DNA of 64,000 nucleotides from Pseudomonas sp. GD03858. GTDB taxonomy: Bacteria; Pseudomonadota; Gammaproteobacteria; Pseudomonadales; Pseudomonadaceae. The stretch spans positions 1-64,000 of the forward strand of contig NZ_JAOCDM010000013.1 of the NCBI RefSeq assembly GCF_029840925.1. Direction: 5' to 3'. Below are positions 1 to 6,830 of the stretch, one piece after another (positions within the stretch are counted from its first letter, which is position 1; the number at the start of each line of letters is the position of its first letter). The notes beneath the pieces were generated by a model. That model was not told the DNA's origin. It made no database searches and saw only the letters and a program-made list of their open reading frames with translations. Made by a program: the position numbers and the translations under genes.

Positions 1-376
1 TCGGGCCAGTCTCTCCTGTGCCATTACCTGGTCCGCCTTGTTGGTACGACACGGTATCAAGGTGGGCACTGCTGGTGCCTCGCCTGACTTGAGGCATGCA
101 CCAAGGCGGGCAGCGGTACTTTCACAGGAATAATTGGCCCGAAACAGATGTAGGAGCGGCCTTGCGTCGCGATGCGCCGCGCGGGCGGCGCTCGATCTCA
201 CAGGCGCAGCACAACCATCACCCAGCGCCTGGCCGCCCTGACGCGGTCACCCATACCACGCTGGTCTCGGCGGCGCATCAGGATTGTGGGGCGCAAAGCG
301 CCCCCGGCTTTGGGGAAGCCTCCCCAGTTTTCTCGGGTTGTTCATCCAACCCTATGATTTAAAACGATACTTTTCA
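1..376. other. intergenic region left of the propeller operon
   Basis: No convincing gene is seen here; short open frames exist but lack ribosome sites and family resemblance. It holds one REP copy (about 150-190), a GGGGCGC/GCGCCCC hairpin near 289-306, and a second palindrome, TGGGGAAGCCTCCCCA, at 311-326. The last two lie about 50-90 bases upstream of the sigma-54 promoter at 377-392, where an activator could bind, but nothing in the sequence proves this. Confidence 0.5.
150..190. repeat. REP element, GTAGGAGCGGCC class
   Basis: Single REP copy beginning GTAGGAGCGGCCTTGCGTCG, followed by a GCGCCGC-rich arm. The same core recurs at 33490, 48707 and 60571. REP copies are normally extragenic in Pseudomonas putida and can act as transcript ends or as targets of RAYT-type transposases. 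Confidence 0.75.
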
Positions 377-392
377 TGGCATAGCGCTTGCT
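377..392 (+). promoter_or_regulatory. sigma-54 (RpoN) promoter
   Basis: TGGCATAGCGCTTGCT matches the -24/-12 consensus TGGCAYR-N4-TTGCW exactly, with GG and GC separated by 10 bases. The predicted transcript start is near 404, about 30 bases before the 21-codon frame at 433 and 90 before the propeller gene. Sigma-54 promoters need an enhancer-binding activator; none is encoded next to this one. Confidence 0.7.
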
Positions 393-432
393 TTCACCCT
401 CCAAAGACCCTTGAACCCAGTGGAGGTGCAGC

Positions 433-498
433 ATGATCATCCCCCCCGAAGGCGCCGCCCCGTGCGCACAGACCCTGGCCAGCGGAGCGCGGGCATGA
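433..498 (+). CDS. putative 21-residue coupled leader peptide
   Basis: A 21-residue frame starts at ATG 433 with a good ribosome site (GGAGGTG, about 421-427). It ends in TGA that overlaps the ATG of the propeller gene (ATGA at 495-498). The peptide begins MIIPPEGAAPC and ends ASGARA; no known family is recognised. Its position and overlap suggest translational coupling, since the propeller gene has no obvious ribosome site of its own. The alternative is that it is only a spacer frame, or that the long gene starts in another way. What is seen: start, ribosome site, overlap. Function is not known. Confidence 0.4.
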   Translation: MIIPPEGAAPCAQTLASGARA

Positions 499-2474
499 AC
501 CGCGCACTGCGCCCGGCCTACCTCGGGCTGCTGCTCGGCGCGGCGTTGATCGGCCTGGGCGTCGCCTACGAACAGCTCTGGTGCGACCCGCGCGAGCTGC
601 TCGAACAGCCGACCGATCCGCAAGCCCTGCACACCCTCAGCCGCGACGGCGTCACCATCGAGTTCGAGGCCCGCCCCATGAACGGCGGCGAACTGCGCGA
701 GGGCGACTTCGCCACGATCCGCTTCAAGGTTCGCGACCAGGCCAGCGGCCAGCCGCTGTCGGGCATGGCCCCCGGCGCCTGGCTGGACCCGGCGCAAGCG
801 GCGCCGGATGGCGATCGCGACAGCAGCTGCAAGGCACGGGTGGCGCTGTTTCTCAAGAGCAGCATCGGCGCCCGGCCACTGCTGGACCTCAACAGCTACT
901 TCCTGCTGGTGCTGAACAAGGACGCCAGCCTGACGGTGATCGACCCGACGGTGTCGGTGGGCGGCATCACCAGCACCCTGGCGCGCATCGAGCTGCCGGG
1001 GCGGCCCATGGACTGGGTGGCCACGGGCGATGACAAGCAGGTGTTCGTGTCCATGCCCGAACGCAACCAGGTGGCACTCATCGACACCGAGACCTTCACC
1101 CGCGTGGCCACGCTGGATGCCGGCGAGCAACCGTTGCGGGTCGCCCTGCAGCCCGACCAGCGTCAGCTGTGGGTGGGCAACAACAGCAGCGACCCGGCCA
1201 AGGGCGGGGTGAGCGTGATCGACGTGCCCAGCCGCACCCTGCTCAAGTCGTTCGTCACTGGCTCAGGCCATCATGAGATCGCCTTCAGCGCCGATTCGCG
1301 CCACGCCTTCGTCAGCAACCGCGATGCCGGCACCCTGAGCGTGATCGACATCGCCCAGATGCGCCTGGTGAAGACCCTCGAGGTCGGCCCGCACCCATTG
1401 TCGGTGGCCTACTCGGCGCTGTCCCAGGCGGTGTACGTGGTCGATGGCCAGGAGGGCACGGTGCGGGTGATCGATGCCCGTAGCCACCTGCCACGGCACA
1501 CGGTCCAGGCCGAGCCCGGCCTGGGGCCGATGGGTTTCAGCGGCGACGGCCGCTATGGCGTGGTGCTCAACACCCTGGAGAACCAGGCGCTGGTGATCGA
1601 TGCCAGCAACGACCAGCTGATCCATCGCATCCCGGTGGCCGCCGAGCCTTATCAGCTGACCTTTACCAAGGCCTATGCCTATGTACGTGGCCTGGCCTCG
1701 CCGAAGGTCAGCATGATCAACCTGGCAAGCCTGGGGCAGGGCCAGGGTCCCATCGTCCAGGGCTTCGAGGCCGGCCCTGCGGCGCCGCGCCAGGCGGGCG
1801 ACCTGCCACTGGCCCAGGGTTTGAGCGTGGCGCGCGACGACAACTCGGTGTTCGTGGTCAACCCGGTGGACAACACCACGTACTTCTACGCCGAGGGCAT
1901 GAACGCGCCGATGTCCGGCTACAACAACCGCGGCCACCAGGCCCGGGCGGCCCGGGTCATCGACCGCAGCCTGCGCGAAGTGGCGCCAGGGGTGTACGGC
2001 TCGACGGTGAAACTGCCGGCGGCCGGCACCTTCGATGTGGCGTTCCTGCTCAATCAGCCACAGATCATCCACTGTTTCAGCACCCAGGTGGCGGCGTTGC
2101 CCCAAGCGAACCTGCGCAAGCGCGTGCATGCCGAGTTCCTCGGCACCGACCAGCCGTTGCCGCAGCTCGGCCCCTACAGGGTTCGCGTGCGCATTCTCGG
2201 CGAGGACGGCAGGCCGCGAGCAGGGCTGGGCGACCTGAGTCTGCGCTACTTCCTGGCACCTTCTTCGCTGCCGCGCAGCGTGCCGTTGGTGGAAGTGGCA
2301 GAAGGGCTGTACCAGGCACCGCTGGAGCTGGCAGAGGCCGGCGCCTGGTACCTGCACCTGCAGTCGCCCAGCCTTGGGCGCGGTTTCAGCGAGGAAAACT
2401 ACACCAGTCTGCGCGTCCTGCCGGCCGCCGCGACGCCCACCGCTTCCCAAGGGGAACCCAGGAGTGTGCGATGA
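495..2474 (+). CDS. membrane-anchored YVTN beta-propeller protein
   Basis: 659 residues. An N-terminal hydrophobic segment (about residues 7-21, LGLLLGAALIGLG) probably anchors the protein to the inner membrane with the rest in the periplasm. Residues about 50-115 and 555-640 look like YtkA/FixH-type beta-sandwich segments. Between them lie repeated units of about 40 residues with VSVIDxxxxxxVxxxxVG patterns, as in YVTN/cytochrome-d1-like seven-bladed propellers. No CxxCH heme motif is present. It is first in an operon with two SCO proteins and a cytochrome fusion, which suggests a role in periplasmic redox or copper chemistry, but its substrate is unknown. ATG 495 was chosen over the in-frame 411 because the signal segment follows it directly. 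Confidence 0.75.
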   Translation: MNRALRPAYLGLLLGAALIGLGVAYEQLWCDPRELLEQPTDPQALHTLSRDGVTIEFEARPMNGGELREGDFATIRFKVRDQASGQPLSGMAPGAWLDPAQAAPDGDRDSSCKARVALFLKSSIGARPLLDLNSYFLLVLNKDASLTVIDPTVSVGGITSTLARIELPGRPMDWVATGDDKQVFVSMPERNQVALIDTETFTRVATLDAGEQPLRVALQPDQRQLWVGNNSSDPAKGGVSVIDVPSRTLLKSFVTGSGHHEIAFSADSRHAFVSNRDAGTLSVIDIAQMRLVKTLEVGPHPLSVAYSALSQAVYVVDGQEGTVRVIDARSHLPRHTVQAEPGLGPMGFSGDGRYGVVLNTLENQALVIDASNDQLIHRIPVAAEPYQLTFTKAYAYVRGLASPKVSMINLASLGQGQGPIVQGFEAGPAAPRQAGDLPLAQGLSVARDDNSVFVVNPVDNTTYFYAEGMNAPMSGYNNRGHQARAARVIDRSLREVAPGVYGSTVKLPAAGTFDVAFLLNQPQIIHCFSTQVAALPQANLRKRVHAEFLGTDQPLPQLGPYRVRVRILGEDGRPRAGLGDLSLRYFLAPSSLPRSVPLVEVAEGLYQAPLELAEAGAWYLHLQSPSLGRGFSEENYTSLRVLPAAATPTASQGEPRSVR

Positions 2475-3124
2475 ACCCTCTTCATTACCCGACACTGCTT
2501 GGCCTGAGCCTGCTGCTGGCCAGCCAGCTCGTCCTCGCCCACGCCGGCCACGATCATGGCGGCAAGCCCGAGCAGCCGCCCGCGGTGCGACAGGAAAAGG
2601 CCAGCGTGCGTTTCGTCGATGTGTCGCTGCTCGACCAGGACGGCATGCCGGTGCGCCTGGAACAAGACCTGGTGGGTGACCATCTGGTGGTGATGGGCTT
2701 CATCTACACCAGTTGCACCACGGTGTGCCCGGTGGTCTCGTCGATCATGAGCAAGGTCCAGCAGCAGCTGGGCGGGAGGGTTGGCGAGGAGGTGCGCCTG
2801 GTGTCGATCAGCGTCGACCCGCAGCGCGACGACTCCAGGCGTCTGGCCGGCTACGCCCGTGCGTTCCAGCATGGGCCGGGCTGGAGCTGGCTGACCGGTT
2901 CCCCGTACGCCATCAGCGAGACGCTCAAGGGGCTGGGCAGTTTCAGTGCCAATCTCGCCGAACACCCGCCGCTGATCCTGGTCGGTGACGGGCGCAGTGG
3001 ACACTGGACCCGCTACTACGGCTTCACCGACCCCAGCGTGCTGGTCAGCGAGATCAACCGCCTGAGCGCACGTCGGGTACATGCCAGGAGCACGGCCATC
3101 GCTGGCCAGGAGGTGCGGCCATGA
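2471..3124 (+). CDS. SCO1/SenC-family copper/thiol protein
   Basis: 217 residues with a signal peptide ending near ALAHA and a short His-rich segment after it (HAGHDHGG). The thioredoxin-like fold carries the SCO signature TSCTTVCP with cysteines at about 82 and 86, and a histidine at about 165 (AEHPP), the three copper ligands of the family. SCO proteins deliver copper to, or keep thiols reduced at, the CuA site of oxidases. The gene overlaps the propeller gene by 4 bases and the next SCO gene by 4. No oxidase is encoded nearby, so the client may be the neighbouring cytochrome or an enzyme elsewhere. Confidence 0.85.
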   Translation: MNPLHYPTLLGLSLLLASQLVLAHAGHDHGGKPEQPPAVRQEKASVRFVDVSLLDQDGMPVRLEQDLVGDHLVVMGFIYTSCTTVCPVVSSIMSKVQQQLGGRVGEEVRLVSISVDPQRDDSRRLAGYARAFQHGPGWSWLTGSPYAISETLKGLGSFSANLAEHPPLILVGDGRSGHWTRYYGFTDPSVLVSEINRLSARRVHARSTAIAGQEVRP

Positions 3125-3777
3125 GCGCGCGCACCTCACGCCACGGCGGCATGCGCAGCCTTGACTGGCTGGTGCTGGGCGGTTGCCTGTGGATCCTGGC
3201 GTCGGTGGCGCTTGCCCACGAAGGGCACGCGCCAGCGCCGCAGCCGGCGCCGCAACCGATGCTCAGCGGTGGCGGTACCCGCGATGCGCAGACCTGGTTC
3301 ACCGACACCGTGCTCAAGGACCAGGACGGTCGCGAGCTGCGTTTCTACAGCGATGTGCTCAAGGACCGGGTGGTGATGCTCAACGTCATCTTCACCCACT
3401 GCAACGACGCCTGCCCGCTGATCACCCGCAAACTGCGCGAAGTGCGCGAGGCCATGGGGCCGGAGCTGGCGGCGCAGGTGACGTTCGTCTCGGTGAGCAG
3501 CGATCCGTTGAACGACACGCCCGAAGTGCTCAAGGCGTTTGCGCGCAAGCAGGGCGTGGATGGCCCGAACTGGCTGTTCCTGACCGGCGACAAGGCCAGC
3601 GTCGACCTGGTGCTCGGGCGTCTGGGGCAGTTCCTGCCCAGCCCCGAGCAACATTCCACGCAGCTGATTGCCGGTGACGTGGCGGGCAAGCGCTGGAGCA
3701 AGATCCGCCCGGACGCGCCGCCTGCGGCGATCGCCCAGCGCATGCAGTTGCTAACCCAGCCGCTGGCCGGGCGGTGA
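3121..3777 (+). CDS. second SCO1/SenC-family protein
   Basis: 218 residues. An N-terminal membrane or signal segment (about 14-32) is followed by a His-containing linker rich in Pro, Ala and Gln. The SCO motif THCNDACP puts cysteines at about 94 and 98, and His178 (PEQHST) is the likely third ligand. The cores of the two adjacent SCO proteins differ clearly, so this is not a recent tandem duplication. Its start overlaps the previous stop by 4 bases. Paired SCO proteins can divide copper transfer and thiol reduction between them; that division here is inference. Confidence 0.85.
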   Translation: MSARTSRHGGMRSLDWLVLGGCLWILASVALAHEGHAPAPQPAPQPMLSGGGTRDAQTWFTDTVLKDQDGRELRFYSDVLKDRVVMLNVIFTHCNDACPLITRKLREVREAMGPELAAQVTFVSVSSDPLNDTPEVLKAFARKQGVDGPNWLFLTGDKASVDLVLGRLGQFLPSPEQHSTQLIAGDVAGKRWSKIRPDAPPAAIAQRMQLLTQPLAGR

Positions 3778-3782
3778 GCGCC

Positions 3783-5321
3783 ATGGAGCGTTGCCCTGGC
3801 ATGCGTGGGAGCGGGTGCTGGCTGGCTGGATGCCTGGCACTGCTGATCAGCACCTCGACGTCGGCCCTTGAACTGAACGAACAGGAACTGGCCGGCAAAC
3901 GCCTCTACCGCGAAGGCCATTCCAGCAGCGACGCCCAGTTGCTGGCACGGGTGGGGCCCGGCGACATGAGCGTCCCGGCCAGCGTGCTGCCGTGCGCCAG
4001 CTGCCACGGCAACGATGGCCGTGGTCGCAGCGAAGGCGGGGTGCGCCCACCGAACCTGGACTGGCAGCGCCTGGCCCTGGGAGCGGCTGAGCGTGAGAGC
4101 AACAGCCGACGCTACCCGGCCTACACCGATGCCAGCCTGGCGCGGGTCATCCGCAGTGGCATCGACCCTGCCGGCAATCGCCTGGACCCGGCCATGCCAC
4201 GCTTCGACCTTAGCCTGGCCGACCAGCGCAACCTGGTCGCCTATCTCAAGCGCCTGGGCGAGGACCGCGATCCGGGTGTGGAGGAGGGCACGCTGCGCCT
4301 GGGCACCCTGTTGCCGGAACAAGGCCCGCTGGCCGAGGCCGGGCGTACGGTGCGGGCGGTGCTGGAAGATGGCATCGAGCAACTGAATCGGCAGGGCGGG
4401 CTCCATGGGCGACGCCTGCAATTGATCACGCAGGATCCGGGCGTCGATCCGACAAGCACCGCAAAGGCGCTGGACAACCTGATACGACGGGAGCGGATCT
4501 TTGCGCTGATCGCACCGCTGGCTCCGCTGCTCGACAGCCGGTTGCTGGAACAGGCAGGGCTGCCACTGATCGGCGCCACGCCGCGCGATGGTGGCAATGC
4601 GCAGGTGTTCGATCCCTTGCCGGGTGTGCCCGAGCAATTGCTCAGCGTGGCGCTGCATGCCCGTGACGCCCTCGGCCTGGCGCCTGGTGCCCTGCGGGTG
4701 GTGCATGCCGGCGAAGACCAGGCCGAGGTGGCGCAGGGGGTGACTCGGCGCTTGCGCCAACTGGGCTTTGTCGTCGCACCCGCTCAAGCCTTCACCGGGC
4801 AGGCCCCGGAAGGTGAGGGCATCGTCTACGTCGGGCGCGCCCAGGCATTCGCCGAGCTGGCCTCCAGCCTGCAGGCGACCGGGCGTCATCCTTACCTGCT
4901 TGCCGTGTCGGGGCAGGTGGCCAGCGCCGTGCCGGGGTTGGCGCCGGCGTGGTCGAATCGGGTGTTGCTGGCCTATCCCTTCGTGCCCGGCGACTGGACG
5001 GTGCAAGGGCGGGCGACCCTGGCCGGCGTGCAGCAGCGGCAAGGGCTCCAGGCGCGACAGGCAACGTTGCAGGTCAGCACCTTGAGCGCCTGGCGTTTGC
5101 TGGTCGAGGCCTTGAAGCAGGTCGGCCGCGACGCCAGCAGGGAGCAGCTGATCGGTGCCCTCGAGCGGCTGCACGATGTCGACACTGGGCTGACGCCGTT
5201 GCTGGGCTTCGGCCCCGGGCGCCGCCAAGGCATGGCGGGCGCCCATGTGGTGGCGGTGAGCCTGCCGGGGCCGGGTTATACCGAGGTGGCGCCGTACCGC
5301 CCGGTGCCGCAAAGCCCATGA
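3783..5321 (+). CDS. cytochrome c fused to ABC-type periplasmic binding domain
   Basis: About 512 residues. A signal peptide (LAGCLALLISTSTSA) is followed by a class I cytochrome c domain with the heme motif CASCH (about residues 71-75) and a probable axial Met in PAMPRF. From about residue 145 the protein becomes a type 1 periplasmic-binding fold of the Leu/Ile/Val-receptor kind (LRLGTLLPEQGPLAEAGR onward). No ABC permease or ATPase is nearby, so the binding domain probably senses or presents a ligand rather than feeding a transporter. ATG 3783 is used; GTG 3774, overlapping the SCO stop, is also possible. Binding-fold proteins of this general kind occur beside PQQ-dependent alcohol-oxidation genes, but no such dehydrogenase is visible here. 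Confidence 0.75.
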   Translation: MERCPGMRGSGCWLAGCLALLISTSTSALELNEQELAGKRLYREGHSSSDAQLLARVGPGDMSVPASVLPCASCHGNDGRGRSEGGVRPPNLDWQRLALGAAERESNSRRYPAYTDASLARVIRSGIDPAGNRLDPAMPRFDLSLADQRNLVAYLKRLGEDRDPGVEEGTLRLGTLLPEQGPLAEAGRTVRAVLEDGIEQLNRQGGLHGRRLQLITQDPGVDPTSTAKALDNLIRRERIFALIAPLAPLLDSRLLEQAGLPLIGATPRDGGNAQVFDPLPGVPEQLLSVALHARDALGLAPGALRVVHAGEDQAEVAQGVTRRLRQLGFVVAPAQAFTGQAPEGEGIVYVGRAQAFAELASSLQATGRHPYLLAVSGQVASAVPGLAPAWSNRVLLAYPFVPGDWTVQGRATLAGVQQRQGLQARQATLQVSTLSAWRLLVEALKQVGRDASREQLIGALERLHDVDTGLTPLLGFGPGRRQGMAGAHVVAVSLPGPGYTEVAPYRPVPQSP

Positions 5322-5366
5322 GTAGTGTGAGTGCCAGCGATGCTTCGATGAAGGGAGAAGCCTGTG

Positions 5367-6008
5367 ATGCGAATCCTGATTGTTTGCCTGTTGTCACTGC
5401 TTGCCCAGGCAAGCCACGCCGACACCCCGGTAGTCCGGGTCAATGGCGTGGAGATCGGCGTGCTGCGCCTGGAGCGCTACTTCACCGAATACCTCCAGGC
5501 CCAGGGCCGGGCCGTGGCCAGCATCCGCAATCCCAACCTGTACCGCAGCCTGCGCGAGCAAGCCCTCGATGAGCTTATCGACAAGGAACTGCTCTGGCAG
5601 GAAGCCCGACGCCAGGGCATCGATATCAGCGACGCGCAGGTGGTGGCGCGGGTCGGCGAACTGGAAGCGGCGTTCGGCAGCCCTGCCGTATTCGAGCGCC
5701 GGCTGGGCGAGGCGGGTTTCGATCGGGCGAGCTTCGCTGACTACACTCGACATGAGATGGCGGCGCAACAGGTCTATGCCCGGCTGACCGAGGTCCAGGC
5801 GCCCAGCGAGGCCGAAGTGCTGGCCTTTCATCAGGCCAACCGAGAAAGACTGCGGGCAATGCAGAACCAAAGTGATAACACTTCTGTCTTACCTGAGACT
5901 GACCTGCAACTGGCCCGGGCTGCGCTCGTCGCGCAATTGCAGGCCCAGGCGCGTCAGTCGGTGCGCCAACGTTTGCGCGAATCCGCTACAGTGGAGCGCG
6001 CCGACTGA
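5367..6008 (+). CDS. SurA-N-like periplasmic chaperone lacking a parvulin domain
   Basis: 213 residues. A cleavable signal (LIVCLLSLLAQASHA) precedes a helical domain resembling the N-terminal chaperone region of SurA/PpiC proteins (VVRVNGVEIG, then LDELIDKELLWQEARRQG). It stops where a parvulin domain would normally begin, so isomerase activity is unlikely despite the family name such genes usually receive. The start follows GGGAGAAG; GTG 5364 is an alternative. It lies 45 bases after the cytochrome fusion and ends the operon. A likely role is folding of one of the secreted partners. Confidence 0.65.
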   Translation: MRILIVCLLSLLAQASHADTPVVRVNGVEIGVLRLERYFTEYLQAQGRAVASIRNPNLYRSLREQALDELIDKELLWQEARRQGIDISDAQVVARVGELEAAFGSPAVFERRLGEAGFDRASFADYTRHEMAAQQVYARLTEVQAPSEAEVLAFHQANRERLRAMQNQSDNTSVLPETDLQLARAALVAQLQAQARQSVRQRLRESATVERAD

Positions 6009-6019
6009 AGGCAGGGGCG

Positions 6020-6082
6020 TTCCCCCACTGTTGGGGAATCGCGGCAGGGCACAATGCCATCATCTTCCCCGCTTGTGGGGAA
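6020..6082. promoter_or_regulatory. twin TTCCCC-GGGGAA palindromes, probable activator sites
   Basis: Two inverted repeats, TTCCCCCACTGTTGGGGAA at 6020-6038 and TTCCCCGCTTGTGGGGAA at 6065-6082, have centres about 44 bases apart, roughly four helical turns. They lie about 100-150 bases upstream of the sigma-54 promoter at 6167-6182, the usual place for a paired enhancer-binding protein. Which protein binds them is not shown by the sequence. Confidence 0.6.
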
Positions 6083-6166
6083 CTCGACGCCGAAGCTGTC
6101 TGGGACTGTTTGAAAGATTCAAATTTATCAATGACTTGAAAGCGGTGCGCAATGACTTTTCATGCC

Positions 6167-6182
6167 TGGCACGAAGCCTGCT
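6167..6182 (+). promoter_or_regulatory. sigma-54 (RpoN) promoter of the secretion/curli operon
   Basis: TGGCACGAAGCCTGCT fits TGGCACG-N4-TTGCW with one mismatch and the exact GG-N10-GC spacing. The predicted start is near 6194, about 50 bases before the regulator gene. It is the only promoter-like signal found before the long run of coupled genes up to 15812. Confidence 0.75.
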
Positions 6183-6246
6183 CAAGCCTCTACAAGGCCG
6201 CACTTCGCAGACCGGGAAACCGGGCAGTTCATGGGAGTGGACCTTG

Positions 6247-6777
6247 GTGAACAGAGTATTGGTAGTCGATGACGAACAGACCCTTGCGCAGAACCTGCAG
6301 GCGTACTTGCAGGCGCAAGGCCTGGAGGTCCATCTCGCCCATGACGGTACCAGCGGTATCGAACAGGCCGAGAACCTGGCACCGGACGTGATCGTGCTGG
6401 ATTACCGCTTGCCCGACATGGAGGGGTTTCAGGTCCTGGAGACCGTGCGCAGGAACAGGCCGTGCCATTTCGTGCTGATCACCGCCCACCCGACCGCCGA
6501 GGTCCGTGAGCGGGCCGCCGAGCTGGGCGTGACCCATGTCCTGTTCAAGCCGTTCCCGCTGATGGAACTGGCCCGCGCCGTCTTCGACCTGATGGGCATC
6601 GAGCGCCAGCGCAGGGCCACGGACACGCCAGCCGAAGGGTTCGTCGAACGACGCCAGAACAGGAACGAGTCGTTCCCCTTGCAGTTGTACGATGGCAGCT
6701 GGGTCCTGGCCGACCGCCGACGCAATGGCGCCAAGCCTCCCGGACCTGACGACGATCAACTGCTCACCGGGGAATAG
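6247..6777 (+). CDS. single-receiver-domain response regulator
   Basis: 176 residues. Residues 1-120 are a complete CheY-like receiver: acidic pair D8/D9, phosphoacceptor D52 (IVLDYRLPD), T79 and K101 (FKPFP). The tail of about 55 residues has no recognisable DNA-binding or enzymatic domain. No histidine kinase is adjacent, so its phosphodonor is elsewhere. GTG 6247 is chosen because GGGAGTGG lies 6 bases upstream and the protein then begins VNRVLVVDDE, as normal for the family. As it lacks an AAA+ domain it cannot itself activate the sigma-54 promoter before it; it more likely acts by protein contact on the secretion machine or on another regulator. Confidence 0.85.
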   Translation: MNRVLVVDDEQTLAQNLQAYLQAQGLEVHLAHDGTSGIEQAENLAPDVIVLDYRLPDMEGFQVLETVRRNRPCHFVLITAHPTAEVRERAAELGVTHVLFKPFPLMELARAVFDLMGIERQRRATDTPAEGFVERRQNRNESFPLQLYDGSWVLADRRRNGAKPPGPDDDQLLTGE

Positions 6778-6830
6778 CGGCGCCGAAGGCCCCCAGCCTG
6801 CGGCGCCGCCCCTGAGCGGAGTCGCAGGCG

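Noticed and set aside
3345..5312. Long minus-strand frame opposite the SCO and cytochrome genes
   Set aside because: No ribosome site or family resemblance, and it lies entirely opposite genes with heme and copper motifs.
6019..6085. Two similar GTTCCCC-type repeats resembling a short CRISPR array
   Set aside because: Only two units, which differ in sequence and length of the loop, with a gap of 26 bases and no cas genes. They fit paired regulator sites better.
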